A stretch of DNA of 64,000 nucleotides, from contig VWND01000018.1 of the NCBI GenBank assembly GCA_009599575.1, positions 248,001-312,000 of the forward strand. Reading direction: 5' to 3'. The stretch comes from Blumeriella jaapii (lineage: Eukaryota; Ascomycota; Leotiomycetes; Helotiales; Drepanopezizaceae). Of the stretch, positions 10,741-21,757 are shown piece by piece (the first letter of the stretch is position 1; each line of letters starts with the position of its first letter). The position numbers were made by a program, and so were the translations under genes. The notes beneath the pieces were generated by a model. It ran no database searches. It was not told where the DNA came from and worked only from the letters and a program-made list of their open reading frames with translations.

Positions 10741-13693
10741 CAAATAGGACACGTGCACAAATCACCCTGTGATTCTAACAGGTCCATAGGCAATCGTCGG
10801 AGGGCGTTGTGGAAGGGACGATGGCTTGCGTCTAGCTACCTGTCTCCGGCTTTGTGAGATGCAAGGCGTCTGTGAGAATATGCGAGAAGTGGATAGCGCT
10901 ACGATTGCTATGTCTTGAAAACCGGTATTGATCTGAGTGTGCCTCTACAGCATGTTTTCAGAAGAGAAATAGCAGTAGTCAAAATCGCGAATGGTTGGGT
11001 AGATGACGAGCAGATTTCGCTCAGCTTGCCTCTCCCTTATTCTCCTCCGACTTTTGTTTGCTTCTCAAATGTAGTATTTGCTGCCCATGTGTAAGAGTCC
11101 GTCCCGTCCGATGGACAGATGTCTCTAAGGCGAAGGCTTCGACATAGCCGTTTAAGGTGCCCGGGGACTCTGGCGTTTTTAGGCCAGACAGGCTTTCTTA
11201 AGCAAATATATCCATTACGCGGTTTGGATAAGGCTCGACGGGTCGAACTCTTCACTTTCGTTACCCCCTCTAGCCTCCTATCGTATCGCACTACTTCTCC
11301 CTCCGCTAAGGGAATAATCTCAGAGACTGGCGCAGATGGATAACAAGCGGTTATAATAATCGTACAGACGCAGAATCATCAGGTACATACGGGGTGATGC
11401 AGCTATATCGAAGTGCTGTGTTAGGTTGCCAAAGTTCAGCATGTTACTATGCAGTAGTCGCGAAGTCGTAACATACTGCAGCTTGGTGTTTTAGCAGCAA
11501 GGAAATCAGGGCGCCCCTTTGATTAAGCGCTTTGGATAAGTTGTGCACGTGTAGCCTTCTAATCTCTCTCTCTCTCTCTCTCGCGAATTTAGAGTTTTCG
11601 ATGTCAACAAACAGACTCGCTTAAATAAGCGAGCGTCCAGTGCAGGTGTTCAAGATGGTTGAATGCCGAGATTTTGCATCGACCTTAACCACGAGCGAGT
11701 GGGTGGCATTGCTTTTGAGAATCTGCGTTGTTTTCTATGCGCGAGCTGTAGGTATCACCAGTATGTATGCGTCTATAGCCCTTCTTTATTTGTACCACTT
11801 CTTCCCCTCGCACATATCACCCCAACTCCGAAGCAGCTTGACGAGGCGACGTGGCCGTGCTCGTAACTCAGTAGAGGAGGACAGCGAGCGCGGATCTGAG
11901 CGTGGAACCCAGAAGGAGGATGTGCGCGTGGAGGGTCTCGGAGACGTGGTCGATGATGGCGGAGAGGTTGATGAGGAGGGTGAGGATCGAGAAGTCTCTG
12001 GGCGAGAGAGCAAGGTCGGCTGCGGATGTTGATTTCTTCTGTCAGGCTCTTGGTAAGTGTATTTTCCGGATAAAAGAGTAACGTAGGGAGAAGGAGGCCT
12101 ACAGGGAAGAAATAACGGCGGGATGTAGAAGACGCGACCGTCTGGAAACTTGCTGCGTTTTTCTCCAGCACGCAGAACGATGATCCGAAGATCACCCATC
12201 CGCTGTCTGTGGAGATGCAGACGACGGATAGTAAAGGGGGTCGTCAAGGTTCCACCTAGATATACAATATCCTGTGAGAGTGTCATTGCGTGGTTTTGTA
12301 CATGCATAGATATGCTCGCTTACGGTCGCAAGAGTAATGATAATAGGAACCAAGGTGTTTCCTCCAAATGGAGGGTGCGTTACGTAGTATTTTTGAAAGA
12401 CACCAAAGTTCAGAGGAAGCACTAACGATTGTCAGATACTACACTATGCAATTGGCAGTAAACATCAATCATGACCAGCTATGTTTCTATGCCTCCGTCC
12501 ACCGGGGCCTGAGTCGGTACTGAGCTTTCCAAATCTGAACTCTCATCTTCTACCCTTGGGATGTAGTTGGAGACGGTGCAAACATCTACCTTAGTCTTCA
12601 AATCGCATGGGTTTGTAGCTCCGAAGATAGTAGTTGAGACCATTCGCAAGTTATGATTCATAGCTAAACTGTGTGAATGCGATCTAATGGCAATACATGG
12701 GTACTGGAAGTAGTGAACGGAAGCAGACGCAGCCCAAGAGAGAAATAATCGCTAAAACGATATTGAGAATCATCCGTGGCCAACATAAGAGATAGATGCA
12801 GATTACAACGCACTAAATTTCATATTACACAAAAACCCCAATCCCATTGTGGTTCAGAAAGTGCTATGGCCGCCCTCGCACAATCGTATGTGTGGCCGCC
12901 CCAGAGCGGATATTTCCATGCAGTATCAAAGATATACTTTCAACTTATCACAATATCCTTCGTCCATCCATGTATGGATCGGGTCTCTAAGATAGCCGAG
13001 AGGCCTTACGTGCCGGGTTCGAATAGATGTATCCAGTTGCATCCTAGTTGGTGAAGTCAACAGTGAGTAGCAATGGCCAGTACATAATCGTACGGCGACG
13101 AAGTACCGAAGCCTGAATCATCAACAGAGAATCACCCAGCAAGGCTTCAGATCATCCAACAGAAATAAATACGTGTTACCTGCCTTCAAATCGAAAACCC
13201 GTGGGGTGTGAGGTCCTTTACTCAGCCAAGCACCGTGCCTTTCCCGTACGTAGCCCCTTACGCCGTGTGATCTTTTATGCAAAGGACAGACGAAGACAGA
13301 GCATTTGGAATCGGAGGCGAGCTACCCAAAGCTAGGTCTAGAGCATCCCGGTAAGCGTTTCCCGAGGGCTTGTACCTTCAGCATTGCGGCCAAATTCCCG
13401 TTGATAGTAGGCTGGTGTGACCGTGGGGACGCTTGTCGGTGTAGCACAGAATGGATTGGTGAAGTGGACGCTTGTGGGGGCAGATTGATGCCCAGAAGCA
13501 ATCAGACCAGCTTTGAGCTAAGAGATTTGGTCCAGAGATACATACACACATTACATTGGAAACGAAGACGGGCTGATTTTCATAGCTATTTTACGTCAGC
13601 CCGAACACATCCGACGAGACAGCATAGAACTTTAAGGGCGCAGAACTTGTAAAGACACAGAGAACCATTGAGATTGTGTATGTTCCGGATAGC
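10741..13693. other. Intergenic region with no supported gene
   Basis: No credible gene is seen. A (CT)n microsatellite sits at about 11562-11582. Short frames at 11040-11340 and 11640-12310 overlap on both strands and show no family match. A T-arm-like GGTTCGAA at about 13014 has no accompanying tRNA fold. Confidence 0.4.
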
Positions 13694-15400
13694 TCAAAGC
13701 ATATACTCAAACGGCCTCTTGTGCTTCCCGCTTTTACTGGCAAGCTCATCTCCTGCGTCCCCGATAAGCCCGTACTCATGCGTAGTCATTCCGTTCAACC
13801 TCTTCAAGTAAAATCTCAAAAGGGTGCTTAGAAGTGCGACCGTGATCATGGAAGAAGCACAAATCGTCATGCCTCTGATGTACAGCGGCGCATCCTCCTC
13901 GGGATATAGCCTGGTCCCAACTAAAGGTCCACATTGACCAATAAGCTGTATTACTGCGAAGCCAGTGCCCTGTTTGGTCTCAGATTCCTGGTTGTTGATG
14001 GCCCAGGTTATGATAATGGTGATGACGCTGAAAAAGCCGATTGCAGCTGGGTAGATAGCGGCGTACCTCCACCATACACCCAGACCATAGTGAGACGCTA
14101 CTGCCATGAAAGCATATCCAGATGCCGAGAGTACAGCGTGAAATACCACGAAATAGCTCCTGTTGCGTAGGCGGTCGGAGAGGTAGGCGGTCAGAATCAC
14201 GACAACGAAGGACACGAGGTACGGAGGAGCCGACAGCGCTTGCGAGACCAGGACTGTGTGGCCCATTTCGTGGATAATGGTAGGTAGGAAGGCAGGCATG
14301 GAACTGAACGCCATGTTGGTGAAGAAGAACATGAAAACCGTTAGGTAGATTTTGGGATCGACGATCACGGAGAGCATTTCGCGGATATCAAGACCATGTG
14401 TGCCGGAACCTGTGTTGGGATCTCTATTTCTTTGGAGACGAAGCCGAGCGACCTTCTTCTCCCGCTTCGTGAGGAAAGATGCGCTGCTGGGGCTGTCTGG
14501 AATCCTGTGCCAGGCTACGACTGCGACTAACACACTAGGAAAGCCTTCCAGGAGGAATAGTAATCGCCAAGGGGCAATGGGCCCATCCTTTGCCAATCTG
14601 ATAATGGCCCAAGCCAGAGTGCTCGCAAAAGACGTTGCCAGAGGTGCCGCAGATATGAAGAAGCCGGTCCGGAGAGCCAGCTCCTCCCGTTTGAAGAAGA
14701 AGGACAGGTAGAAGGGTATGCCTGTGAAGCCAGCTTCTCCAATACCCAACAGCGTCCTCAACACAAGCAGTCCAGCAAACGAACTAGCGACCGACTGCAG
14801 CGAAGCCACGATGCCCCAGCTCAGCACGATGCACGTCACGTAGATATGCGGCGGCACGATCTTCCACAGCACACTCATCCACTCGAAGCAGATGTAGGCA
14901 ATGTAAAAAGCCGTAATGACCCATTCATATCTCGCAGAGTCCAATTCGAGGTCGACGTCCAGCCCGGCAATCTTGGCATTCCCGATATCTACACCTCCGT
15001 CAGTAAAACTCCCAGTCTAGAGACAGGAAAAGGCCGCTGTACTAGACCGGTCCAAGAAACTCAGCATATACAGCAGCGCGACGAAGACGACGAGCTTGCG
15101 ATCAAGCTTCCGCACCACGGCCCGCTCCTCGTCAGGGGTGTACAGCTGGAAAGACTGCGTTGTGGAGACGCTGGCTCGGCGCCGGGGATATTCCTCGTCG
15201 TCTTCATCTCCCCCCTCGTCTCTGGCCGCATGCTTCTCCGCATCTCGCCCCCGTCGTTGCAGCTTGAAGCTTTCGCCTAGCCCGCCCATGTCCAGATCCG
15301 AGTCAGGGTCCGAGTCTGGTGTGAGCCTTGTCATGCTGCTCGAGAGTTCGACGTCATCGGAAGGGCCTGGGGCAAGGTGGGAGAGCGATCGTGCCTCCAT
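13694..15400 (-). CDS. MFS permease, Dal5/Tna1-type anion:cation symporter family
   Basis: This is a plasma-membrane major facilitator transporter of the fungal allantoate/nicotinate/pantothenate (ACS) group; the substrate cannot be told from sequence. Exons on the minus strand are 15400-15043 and 14988-13694, giving about 550 residues. The join at a GTACAG donor and a GTGTAG acceptor restores the family hallmark LDRSNIGNAKIAGL, which neither exon alone contains. The first roughly 95 residues form an acidic, Ser/Arg-rich cytoplasmic tail. About twelve hydrophobic segments follow, including YEWVITAFYIAYICFEWMS, GIGEAGFTGIPFYLSFFF and a C-terminal half with AFSSMPAFLPTIIHEMGH. The C-terminus is a short basic tail. 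It lies immediately downstream of, and in the same orientation as, the ABC gene at 15764-17860. Confidence 0.85.
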
Positions 15401-15763
15401 CGTGATGAAGAGCCGCTGTCAAGTCACTGATGCACCGCAAGGCGACATTGTTGGAGTTTCGTCTGCAGAGTTTGGACGTGAGTGTGGTAAGTGTTGTGCT
15501 TCTTGAGGTTCAGATAAAATGTACAGTAGGGCAGAATCGACGCTAGTGTCTTGGCAAAACAGTGTTTGACAGGTCTCGCGGGTCCCTGGGACGAACTCAG
15601 ATATCTAACGCCACATTCGGAAACAATAGATGTTTGTAAACAAACAAAACAGCCGTGGAGGTTTATGGTTAATTGGTTTCCTTTCCTCAAATCCCGGAGG
15701 ACAGTCTCCCCCTAATAAGTGCCTGTTTACAAGCACAGCGCTAGCTGGCCTCTACATCTGAGT
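15401..15763. other. Intergenic spacer between MFS and ABC genes
   Basis: This spacer holds the upstream region of the MFS gene and the 3' end of the ABC gene, both on the minus strand. I see no gene or distinctive motif. Confidence 0.5.
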
Positions 15764-17860
15764 CTACATCCCCCAGATCTCATGCCATCTTCGGTAATCC
15801 CCTTCAATCGGGCCATTCAGCCTCCCAAACCTAGCAGGCTTCCCAGTATTCGCTTCGGGAAGACATATCCATTCGCGGACACTTCCGGGTATCTCCTCCC
15901 GCACATGGCTGATGCACAGGAGGGCTTGGTCCTTGCCCAAGCCTGGTACCTTCACCTGCTTGAGTTTGGAAACGTCCGATTCTAAGATGCTCGGCCCATG
16001 CCGGAGTGAGCTTGTCGTACTTTCTACCAATCGCGACGATGCGAACTGTTTCGTTTCCCCGTGGGCAAGGAAGAGCAGGCATCGATCTCGGACCACGTCA
16101 TCCATGCCACTGAAGGCCTCGTCAAGTATGACGAGCTCTGGGTTCTTGATGATAGCTCGTAAGAACAGAGCAACCCGTTGAGATGAGAAAGGCAAGCCGC
16201 CAAATAGAGCTTGGTCTGCCCACTCAGTGCCCTTGGTAGTGTGACTGCGACGATCGTTCCGGAGATCACGCTCGAACCATTTCAAGCAGGCATCAACTTT
16301 CTCTTTGGCAGATTCGTCGAGCCTCGGAACACCTCTGAAGGTGTCTGCCCACGCATTCTCCAGGACCTGGCGAAGAGTCAGTGACTTTGGAACATGACTG
16401 TGGATTTCAGGACTCGAGTGACCAATTCGAGCCTGTAGATCAAATATTGAAATCCCTCTTTGGCCCGGTTCGGGAATCCTTGATCGGCCAAACAGCTTGA
16501 TGGGAAGCGCATATGTTTGCGGGTGGTCTGAACAAATGAGAGAGAGAAGAGTCGTTTTGCCAGATCCATTGGGGCCAAAGATTCCCCACCTTTCTCCACG
16601 TTTGACATCCCACCATAGCCCAGGTTTGGGTTGATCGCTGGGAGGGTTTTGTTCCCAATTCCCTAGGACGGTCTTCTCTCCATAGCTGACTCGGACGCCT
16701 TGCATTTCGATCAGAGGATCCCCAATCTCAGGGTTCTGAACATCATGCAGAGGGAATCCATCCCGACTCAAAGAAATTTTCTCATCTTGGGGGTGTTGTG
16801 GCTTCCCACCAAGTACTACCCGCTCTTCCTTTGGACCCCGCGTAGACAAAAGCTGGTCAACAATGCCATCTTTTGTCAAACTCCTGCCGACCTCATGCAA
16901 CGAGTGCAAGGGCATCCCTGGATTAGGCTCTGCTTCCCCATTCTGTATCACATTCAAATGATTTCCCAATTCCAGCAGCACATCTTTCTTAGGTCCTTGG
17001 AGAGCAATCTCACAGTTGCCTTTCAAATAGACCAGATGCGTGATCCAATCCGGAATCGGGTCTTGCGGTCTCAGAGACAGCACCAACCTAGGCTTATTCG
17101 CCTCGGCCAGCCGATACAGCATCGGACTCAAACTCAACAGCGTGAGCGGATCCAGTCCCATGAATGGCTCATCCAGCAACAACACCTCTGGGTCACCCAG
17201 CAACGCACTCGCGATCCTCGCCCGTCTCGTCTGCCCATTACTCAGGTTCGAGACGGGCATGTCAATCAGCTCCTCCAATCTCAGATCTTTGATGACCTTC
17301 TCCAGCAAAGCCGTGTCGACTCGTTTTCTAGTATCAGAGGGATTCAGGTCTGTGTCTCCTTGTAGATAATCCAACACGGAGAAATCCGTGTCTTCCCTCC
17401 TGGACTCATATCTCGCACTCAGATACGCGCTCTGGGGTGCTTGATGTCCCAAGCCTTGCTCCCCATCAAAGCCTACTTGTTGGACAGCTGCGCTTGGGTT
17501 GCGCAGTCTGTGGTCTTTGGCTTCGATCTCGGTAGAGGAGAGGTATGGGTATGTCCGTCCTGCAGGCGGGATGCATACATGCTTTCCCCTTAAGATTTGC
17601 AGGAAAGTGGTTTTTCCAGATGAAGAAGGGCCGAGGATGGACCAGTACTCAGGTCGCGCTGCAAACGAAGGCAGGGAGAATGTAAGGTCCTTGAAGAGCG
17701 GCAGATTAGAAGACGTGGCTGCGTGGTGCGAGTTCGGGTGGTGACGGTAGAATGTGCCATTGGAAATGCTGATGATCGGGGGTCGAGCATTCGATGTACC
17801 GTAAAGACGTCGGTGGATCAAATTCGCGTTAATGCGCGTTGTCAGTCTTGTCATTGTCAA
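15764..17860 (-). CDS. Tandem-ATPase ABC protein, ModF/YDR061W-like, possibly mitochondrial
   Basis: This single-exon 698-residue protein has two ABC nucleotide-binding domains and no membrane segments. NBD1 has Walker A GPSSSGKTTF (about 77-86), signature LSNGQ (about 206-210) and Walker B EVLLLDEP followed by a D-loop. NBD2 has Walker A GPNGSGKTT (about 429-437) and Walker B LVILDEAFSGMDD. The second signature is atypical (PFSSQR instead of LSGGQ), and the switch region of NBD1 reads LSLRPQD without the usual His, whereas NBD2 keeps CISH. This layout resembles E. coli ModF and yeast YDR061W, ABC ATPases lacking a fused permease. The Arg-rich, acid-free start (MTMTRLTTRINANLIHRRLY) could be a mitochondrial presequence, which is an inference. 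An alternative is a cytosolic ABC regulatory ATPase. Confidence 0.85.
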   Translation of the reverse strand: MTMTRLTTRINANLIHRRLYGTSNARPPIISISNGTFYRHHPNSHHAATSSNLPLFKDLTFSLPSFAARPEYWSILGPSSSGKTTFLQILRGKHVCIPPAGRTYPYLSSTEIEAKDHRLRNPSAAVQQVGFDGEQGLGHQAPQSAYLSARYESRREDTDFSVLDYLQGDTDLNPSDTRKRVDTALLEKVIKDLRLEELIDMPVSNLSNGQTRRARIASALLGDPEVLLLDEPFMGLDPLTLLSLSPMLYRLAEANKPRLVLSLRPQDPIPDWITHLVYLKGNCEIALQGPKKDVLLELGNHLNVIQNGEAEPNPGMPLHSLHEVGRSLTKDGIVDQLLSTRGPKEERVVLGGKPQHPQDEKISLSRDGFPLHDVQNPEIGDPLIEMQGVRVSYGEKTVLGNWEQNPPSDQPKPGLWWDVKRGERWGIFGPNGSGKTTLLSLICSDHPQTYALPIKLFGRSRIPEPGQRGISIFDLQARIGHSSPEIHSHVPKSLTLRQVLENAWADTFRGVPRLDESAKEKVDACLKWFERDLRNDRRSHTTKGTEWADQALFGGLPFSSQRVALFLRAIIKNPELVILDEAFSGMDDVVRDRCLLFLAHGETKQFASSRLVESTTSSLRHGPSILESDVSKLKQVKVPGLGKDQALLCISHVREEIPGSVREWICLPEANTGKPARFGRLNGPIEGDYRRWHEIWGM

Positions 17861-18062
17861 GGGTTGTGGTTGTTAGAAGAAACAAGGAGGAGAGTTGACC
17901 GGCGAGGCTGAACAAGACCTCCGAACCACGCTAGTCAAGCTACACGTCCGCTTCATGCCTGGAGCTTGATCAACAGCACTTCTCCATCTACAACCACCGA
18001 CTTCAACTTGCAATCAAACCAACCGGATAACCTCAAGTCAAGCCAGACCAACAGACTCCATT

Positions 18063-18652
18063 ATGGTAAGTCCGAATTTTCTCTCCGCACCTCTTCATCC
18101 TCTCCAGCATTGCAAAAAGGGCTCCCAAGCAGCCCGACCAGGCAAGCAAAACACTTCTCTCTAACAAACTCCTCCTCGCAGTCAATGAGAATCGCTCCGG
18201 CCGCCGGCCACACAACCACCCACTCGCATCTCAGCGCGCACTCTGCTGGTGCGCCCTCGGCCCCCGGCGTCCACGACACTCTCCGCGCCGGCGTCGGACC
18301 CACGCTCGCCCCCAAGACCAACACCTCGACCTCCGCGTTGCCCGACTCGGCGCACCCGCTCGAGAACCGGCTCAAGAAGTGGGAGGAGACGCAGGAGGCG
18401 CTCAAGATGGAGGGCCTGCGCCGCACCTTTGGCGTCGCCGAGCCCATCCGCCGCGGCATGGAGCTGAAGATCACGCGCGAGGGCGAGTGGAGACCGGCAT
18501 GCCTGGGAGGCGGCCTGGAGAAGGGCGTGCATGAGGACATCCTGAGGGGCATGGATTGTGACATCAGCTGGGAGGATGTGTTCAAGGGTGATGAGCTGAG
18601 GGGTGTGCCGAGTTTCCATGACGAGCTTGAGAGGAAGGTGAGGATGATGTAG
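18063..18652 (+). CDS. ump1: Proteasome maturation factor Ump1 (POMP)
   Basis: Ump1 is the assembly chaperone that sits inside 20S proteasome half-mers and is degraded as the first substrate when the two halves join. Exon 1 is only the start codon, 18063-18065, directly followed by a GTAAGT donor. Intron 18066-18181 ends in CGCAG, and exon 2 runs 18182-18652. The product starts MSMRIAPAAGHTT and is about 157 residues, close to the roughly 150 expected. The diagnostic core is ENRLKKWEETQEALKMEGLR followed by RTFGVAEPIRRGMELKIT, and the C-terminal half is conserved in style. An uninterrupted frame also opens at 17966 and would add a Ser/Thr/Asn-rich extension read through the intron, but the spliced form matches the family start better. 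The gene is divergent from the ABC gene, with about 200 bp between the two starts. Confidence 0.92.
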
Positions 18653-19281
18653 AGGAAAGGGGCTGATACCTCGTGGATGGTGGGTATTGCTGACTGGGCA
18701 CGGGGACTGTCATCTTGTGGAATGGCTGCTTGCGGTTGGAGGGGACAGGACTACTTGTAACATTACTAAGCTGCGGCGTTGAGGATTGGCCATAGAGCAC
18801 ATATCAAACACGGGCTTTACACTAAACATCTACATGGACGTGGAAAACGACCTGTGCAGCATGTTGGACAGGTACGAACCACAGCTGAAGTCCAAATCGA
18901 CATCCCAACCCAGCATTCAGTAAGCTGTACACGTGCTTAATATATATTTCTCGGTCCTAGGTGTACAAGGCTCCTTTCCCTAGCCGCGCTCCTCAATCCT
19001 GAGCAATGCTCGCCTGCTCGCAATTACATACACTATGAAGCCAAACCGCTACGTGAGGCCGATCCGACCCGTGAACCCAAAGAAAAGCCCAAAGCATTGC
19101 CATATCCCTTAACGCCCTTCTGGCAGACCCGTATCCGTAGCGTGGCCGCCCGTATGCTGAGTGTTGCTGAACCAATGGCAATCAATACAGTTTGTACACT
19201 GTGTTCCAGCTGTGGGAACAGACTGGCTCGAAAATCGCTTGATCGGTCGATGCCCATTGTATGTGCCCGCGTCGAGGGTCC
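18653..19281. other. Convergent intergenic region, ump1 to UBL3-type gene
   Basis: The two flanking genes converge here, so this stretch should hold both 3' untranslated regions. I see no further gene. Confidence 0.5.
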
Positions 19282-20215
19282 TCATTGTATTACACATCGG
19301 CATCCAGCCGTCTCTTCTTCGCCATCCCTCTCCCTCCCCGACTGCTTGTTCTTCCCTGCGTCTTCCTCATCCACTATGTCTTGGGGCCGCACTGACATGT
19401 GCAATATGTTTGGTTGTCCGGCAACAAATCTGCAATCTAAAAGCAACATGTCAGCATGACCATCCGAATGAAAAAGCAACATACGTGTTTGACGGGATGG
19501 TGTTCTTACCAGTCAACGTAGACTTGTCGTCCAGCATACGGCCGTAGAAGATCAGCCGGATGTTGGTCGGGTTTGTCGGCCTCGCGCCCCATTCCTCCTT
19601 CCACGACCGCAGGATCAGTTCCTTCAACGTGTATGCGCTGATGCTGTATGGATCTGCCTTGCCGGCATCCGTCTTGCTGGGTACGTCCACTCCCCGCTTC
19701 GTCAGGAACCTCTCGTCGATGTTGAAGGGGACTTGCTTGGCCGTGACTTGCGGCAGCAATTGGATCAGCAGCACCGAGCTTGCTTCAGCTGTCGTCGGGG
19801 AGGGGGCGGCCTCGACCGGCTGAGCAACGGGCTCTGGAGCAGCGCTAGAATTCGACTCGCTCGCCTTTGCCGACGTGGTCGTTCCTGGGCGAGCCGTGGT
19901 GGCGATGGGATTAGTCGGAGCCGTGGAGCTCGACGCTGGCTTGGTGTTCTCGTTGGGAGCCGTCGCCGTGGCGTATGTCGATGAGAAGGAGGTTTCTATG
20001 GGTGAAGTGGATGGAATCGAGACGTGATTGAGAAGGCCCTGCGACCCGGATCCGGCGCCTCCCGCTCTTGACTCTGCGGCCGCCGCTTCTCCTGCTGCGG
20101 TCTTCTTGGAAGTATCGAGGTCGGTCATCTCGACGGGAATGTAGGATGTGGGAAGAGCAGTGTTCGACGAGAAAGGTTGCGAACCGTGGACGTGGCCTGC
20201 GCCCGGCGACTCCAT
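19282..20215 (-). CDS. UBL3/MUB-type membrane-anchored ubiquitin-fold protein
   Basis: The product carries a ubiquitin-like fold close to its C-terminus and ends in CRCVIQ. The last four residues form a CaaX box with a second Cys two positions upstream, as expected for a prenylated, membrane-tethered ubiquitin-fold protein of the UBL3/MUB family. Exons on the minus strand are 20215-19510 and 19436-19282, with a GTAAG donor and a CTTTTAG acceptor, giving 286 residues. The fold includes LKELILRSWKEEWGARP, NIRLIFYGRMLDDKSTLTD and, in exon 2, NILHMSVRPQDIVDEEDA. The N-terminal half (about 160 residues) is low-complexity and rich in Ser, Thr, Ala and Pro, with no recognisable domain. The start at 20215 is chosen because the longer in-frame option at 20353 adds an unconvincing 46-residue segment. 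The family is thought to sort cargo to membranes and vesicles; the partner in fungi is unknown to me. Confidence 0.82.
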
Positions 20216-21757
20216 GTTGCTATTGGTTGGGGGCGTGGATTCTTGTGGGCTGCTTGGGCTTGTTTCTCTTGTGGTCGGCAGGGGAAGGAAGACTAGCGCC
20301 ACAGCGGCTGCAGGTTGCTGGATGGGGACAAGACGGACCGTGGTGACAAGCAATCAACAAGCGGTGACATCTGTGTATGTGTACTGTGTGTACATACATG
20401 CAGGACAGTACTGTACTGTACTGTACGATGGTCTGAATCATCATTGGGGATCTTTCTTGTGGTGCTTTCCCAATCTTGATTATCGCAAGTGTCGCTTGCA
20501 AGAGGAGGCATCGGCAGAAGAACAACAACAACAACAACCACAACCACAACCATGCTTAACGACAACCACAACAACGCCCAAAATAACCTTGGAACTTTGA
20601 TGCTCCTTCCCTTACAAAGAGACACAATATCTGGGGAAACTTGAACTCAACTCAACCCTGAACTCCAAACCCCTGAACCCTGAACCCCAGGATCACACCA
20701 TCTTCATGCTTCATACTGTATGTGCAGTATTTACGGTACAGTACAGTACCATCATCGTCACCACCACAGATAGAGAGAGCACTTACTTACGCTACCGTAC
20801 GGTACTGTACCGAGCAGTCCTTGCAGTCCCATGGGGACTTCTCCTCTGCCTCTTGCTCCCTCCCTCCCTAGGTACTGTACAACATGCGAAATCCTGCACG
20901 GGGGTTCTTGATGTCTCGGGTAAACACTCATGGATGGCCCCAGGGCTCCAGGGTCTGTCTGATGAAACGCATGGCATTGGAAGATGTCTTCTGATGGCCT
21001 CTGCTCCGGGATCTCACATCTCTACCTAATTACCATGCTACAGCGCAGTGCTGTACATGCTCGTGGGTGGCAAATTGGATATCGGTCAGACAAGCCGGAG
21101 AGGCCGGGATCCGCTATCACGGAGAGAGCAAGACCATTTATTCTGTGCAGTATGTACACATATGTACAGTACGGTACAGTACACAGCTGCCATATGCCTA
21201 GTTTACGAAGGGTCTTGCCGAAATACTTGGATGGCTGGATGGGCAAGAGATCATGCGGCTCCACCTCAGCTCGGTGGGGACCTGGTCATTCCGGCACCTT
21301 ACCACATTACGCCGGTGCCGATCAGCCGGCCTGCAACAAGAGTTTGCGATAGTCATACGTACTGCAGAACTCCTTATTAGCAACTCAGCCATGCCAATGA
21401 CTTGTGTATCGCACTTCAGGCGTGGCGCGATTTAGCAAGAGGATGGTGGACCCCAACCCTTTAATAAGCGAGAAATCCCGACATCAAGGCGCTTGGAGAC
21501 GAGAGCGATTTCTATGCTCTCTGGCAGCATGGGTGTTCGCCAGGAGTGCAATTTTTTTTTAAAAAAAAAAAATCGCCCGGTTTTGCATCTTTCGGGTGTT
21601 CTATGTAGAGTACATGGGCTTATGATTTCTTTCTATCTAAGGTTAAAATGTTGGTTGGAGTGGCTGTACAAAGTGCGTCAACATACGGTACGACGCTCGG
21701 CTTTTGTTTTGTTTACTACCACATCACATGAGTCTGTTCAGTCTGGTATGATAGCCT
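20216..21757. other. Intergenic region rich in GTAC-containing pentamers
   Basis: There is no supported gene. Short GTACA/TGTAC tandem runs occur at about 20404-20426, 20733-20749, 20797-20813 and 21164-21183. A CAA-rich stretch lies at 20520-20550. A T9/A12 homopolymer junction lies at 21551-21571. Confidence 0.5.

Noticed and set aside
13005..13030. GGTTCGAA motif resembling a tRNA B-box
   Set aside because: There is no matching A-box, acceptor stem or terminator around it.
16700..17365. Plus-strand open frame opposite the ABC gene
   Set aside because: It is an antisense shadow, Gln/Arg-rich because of the codon use of the real gene.
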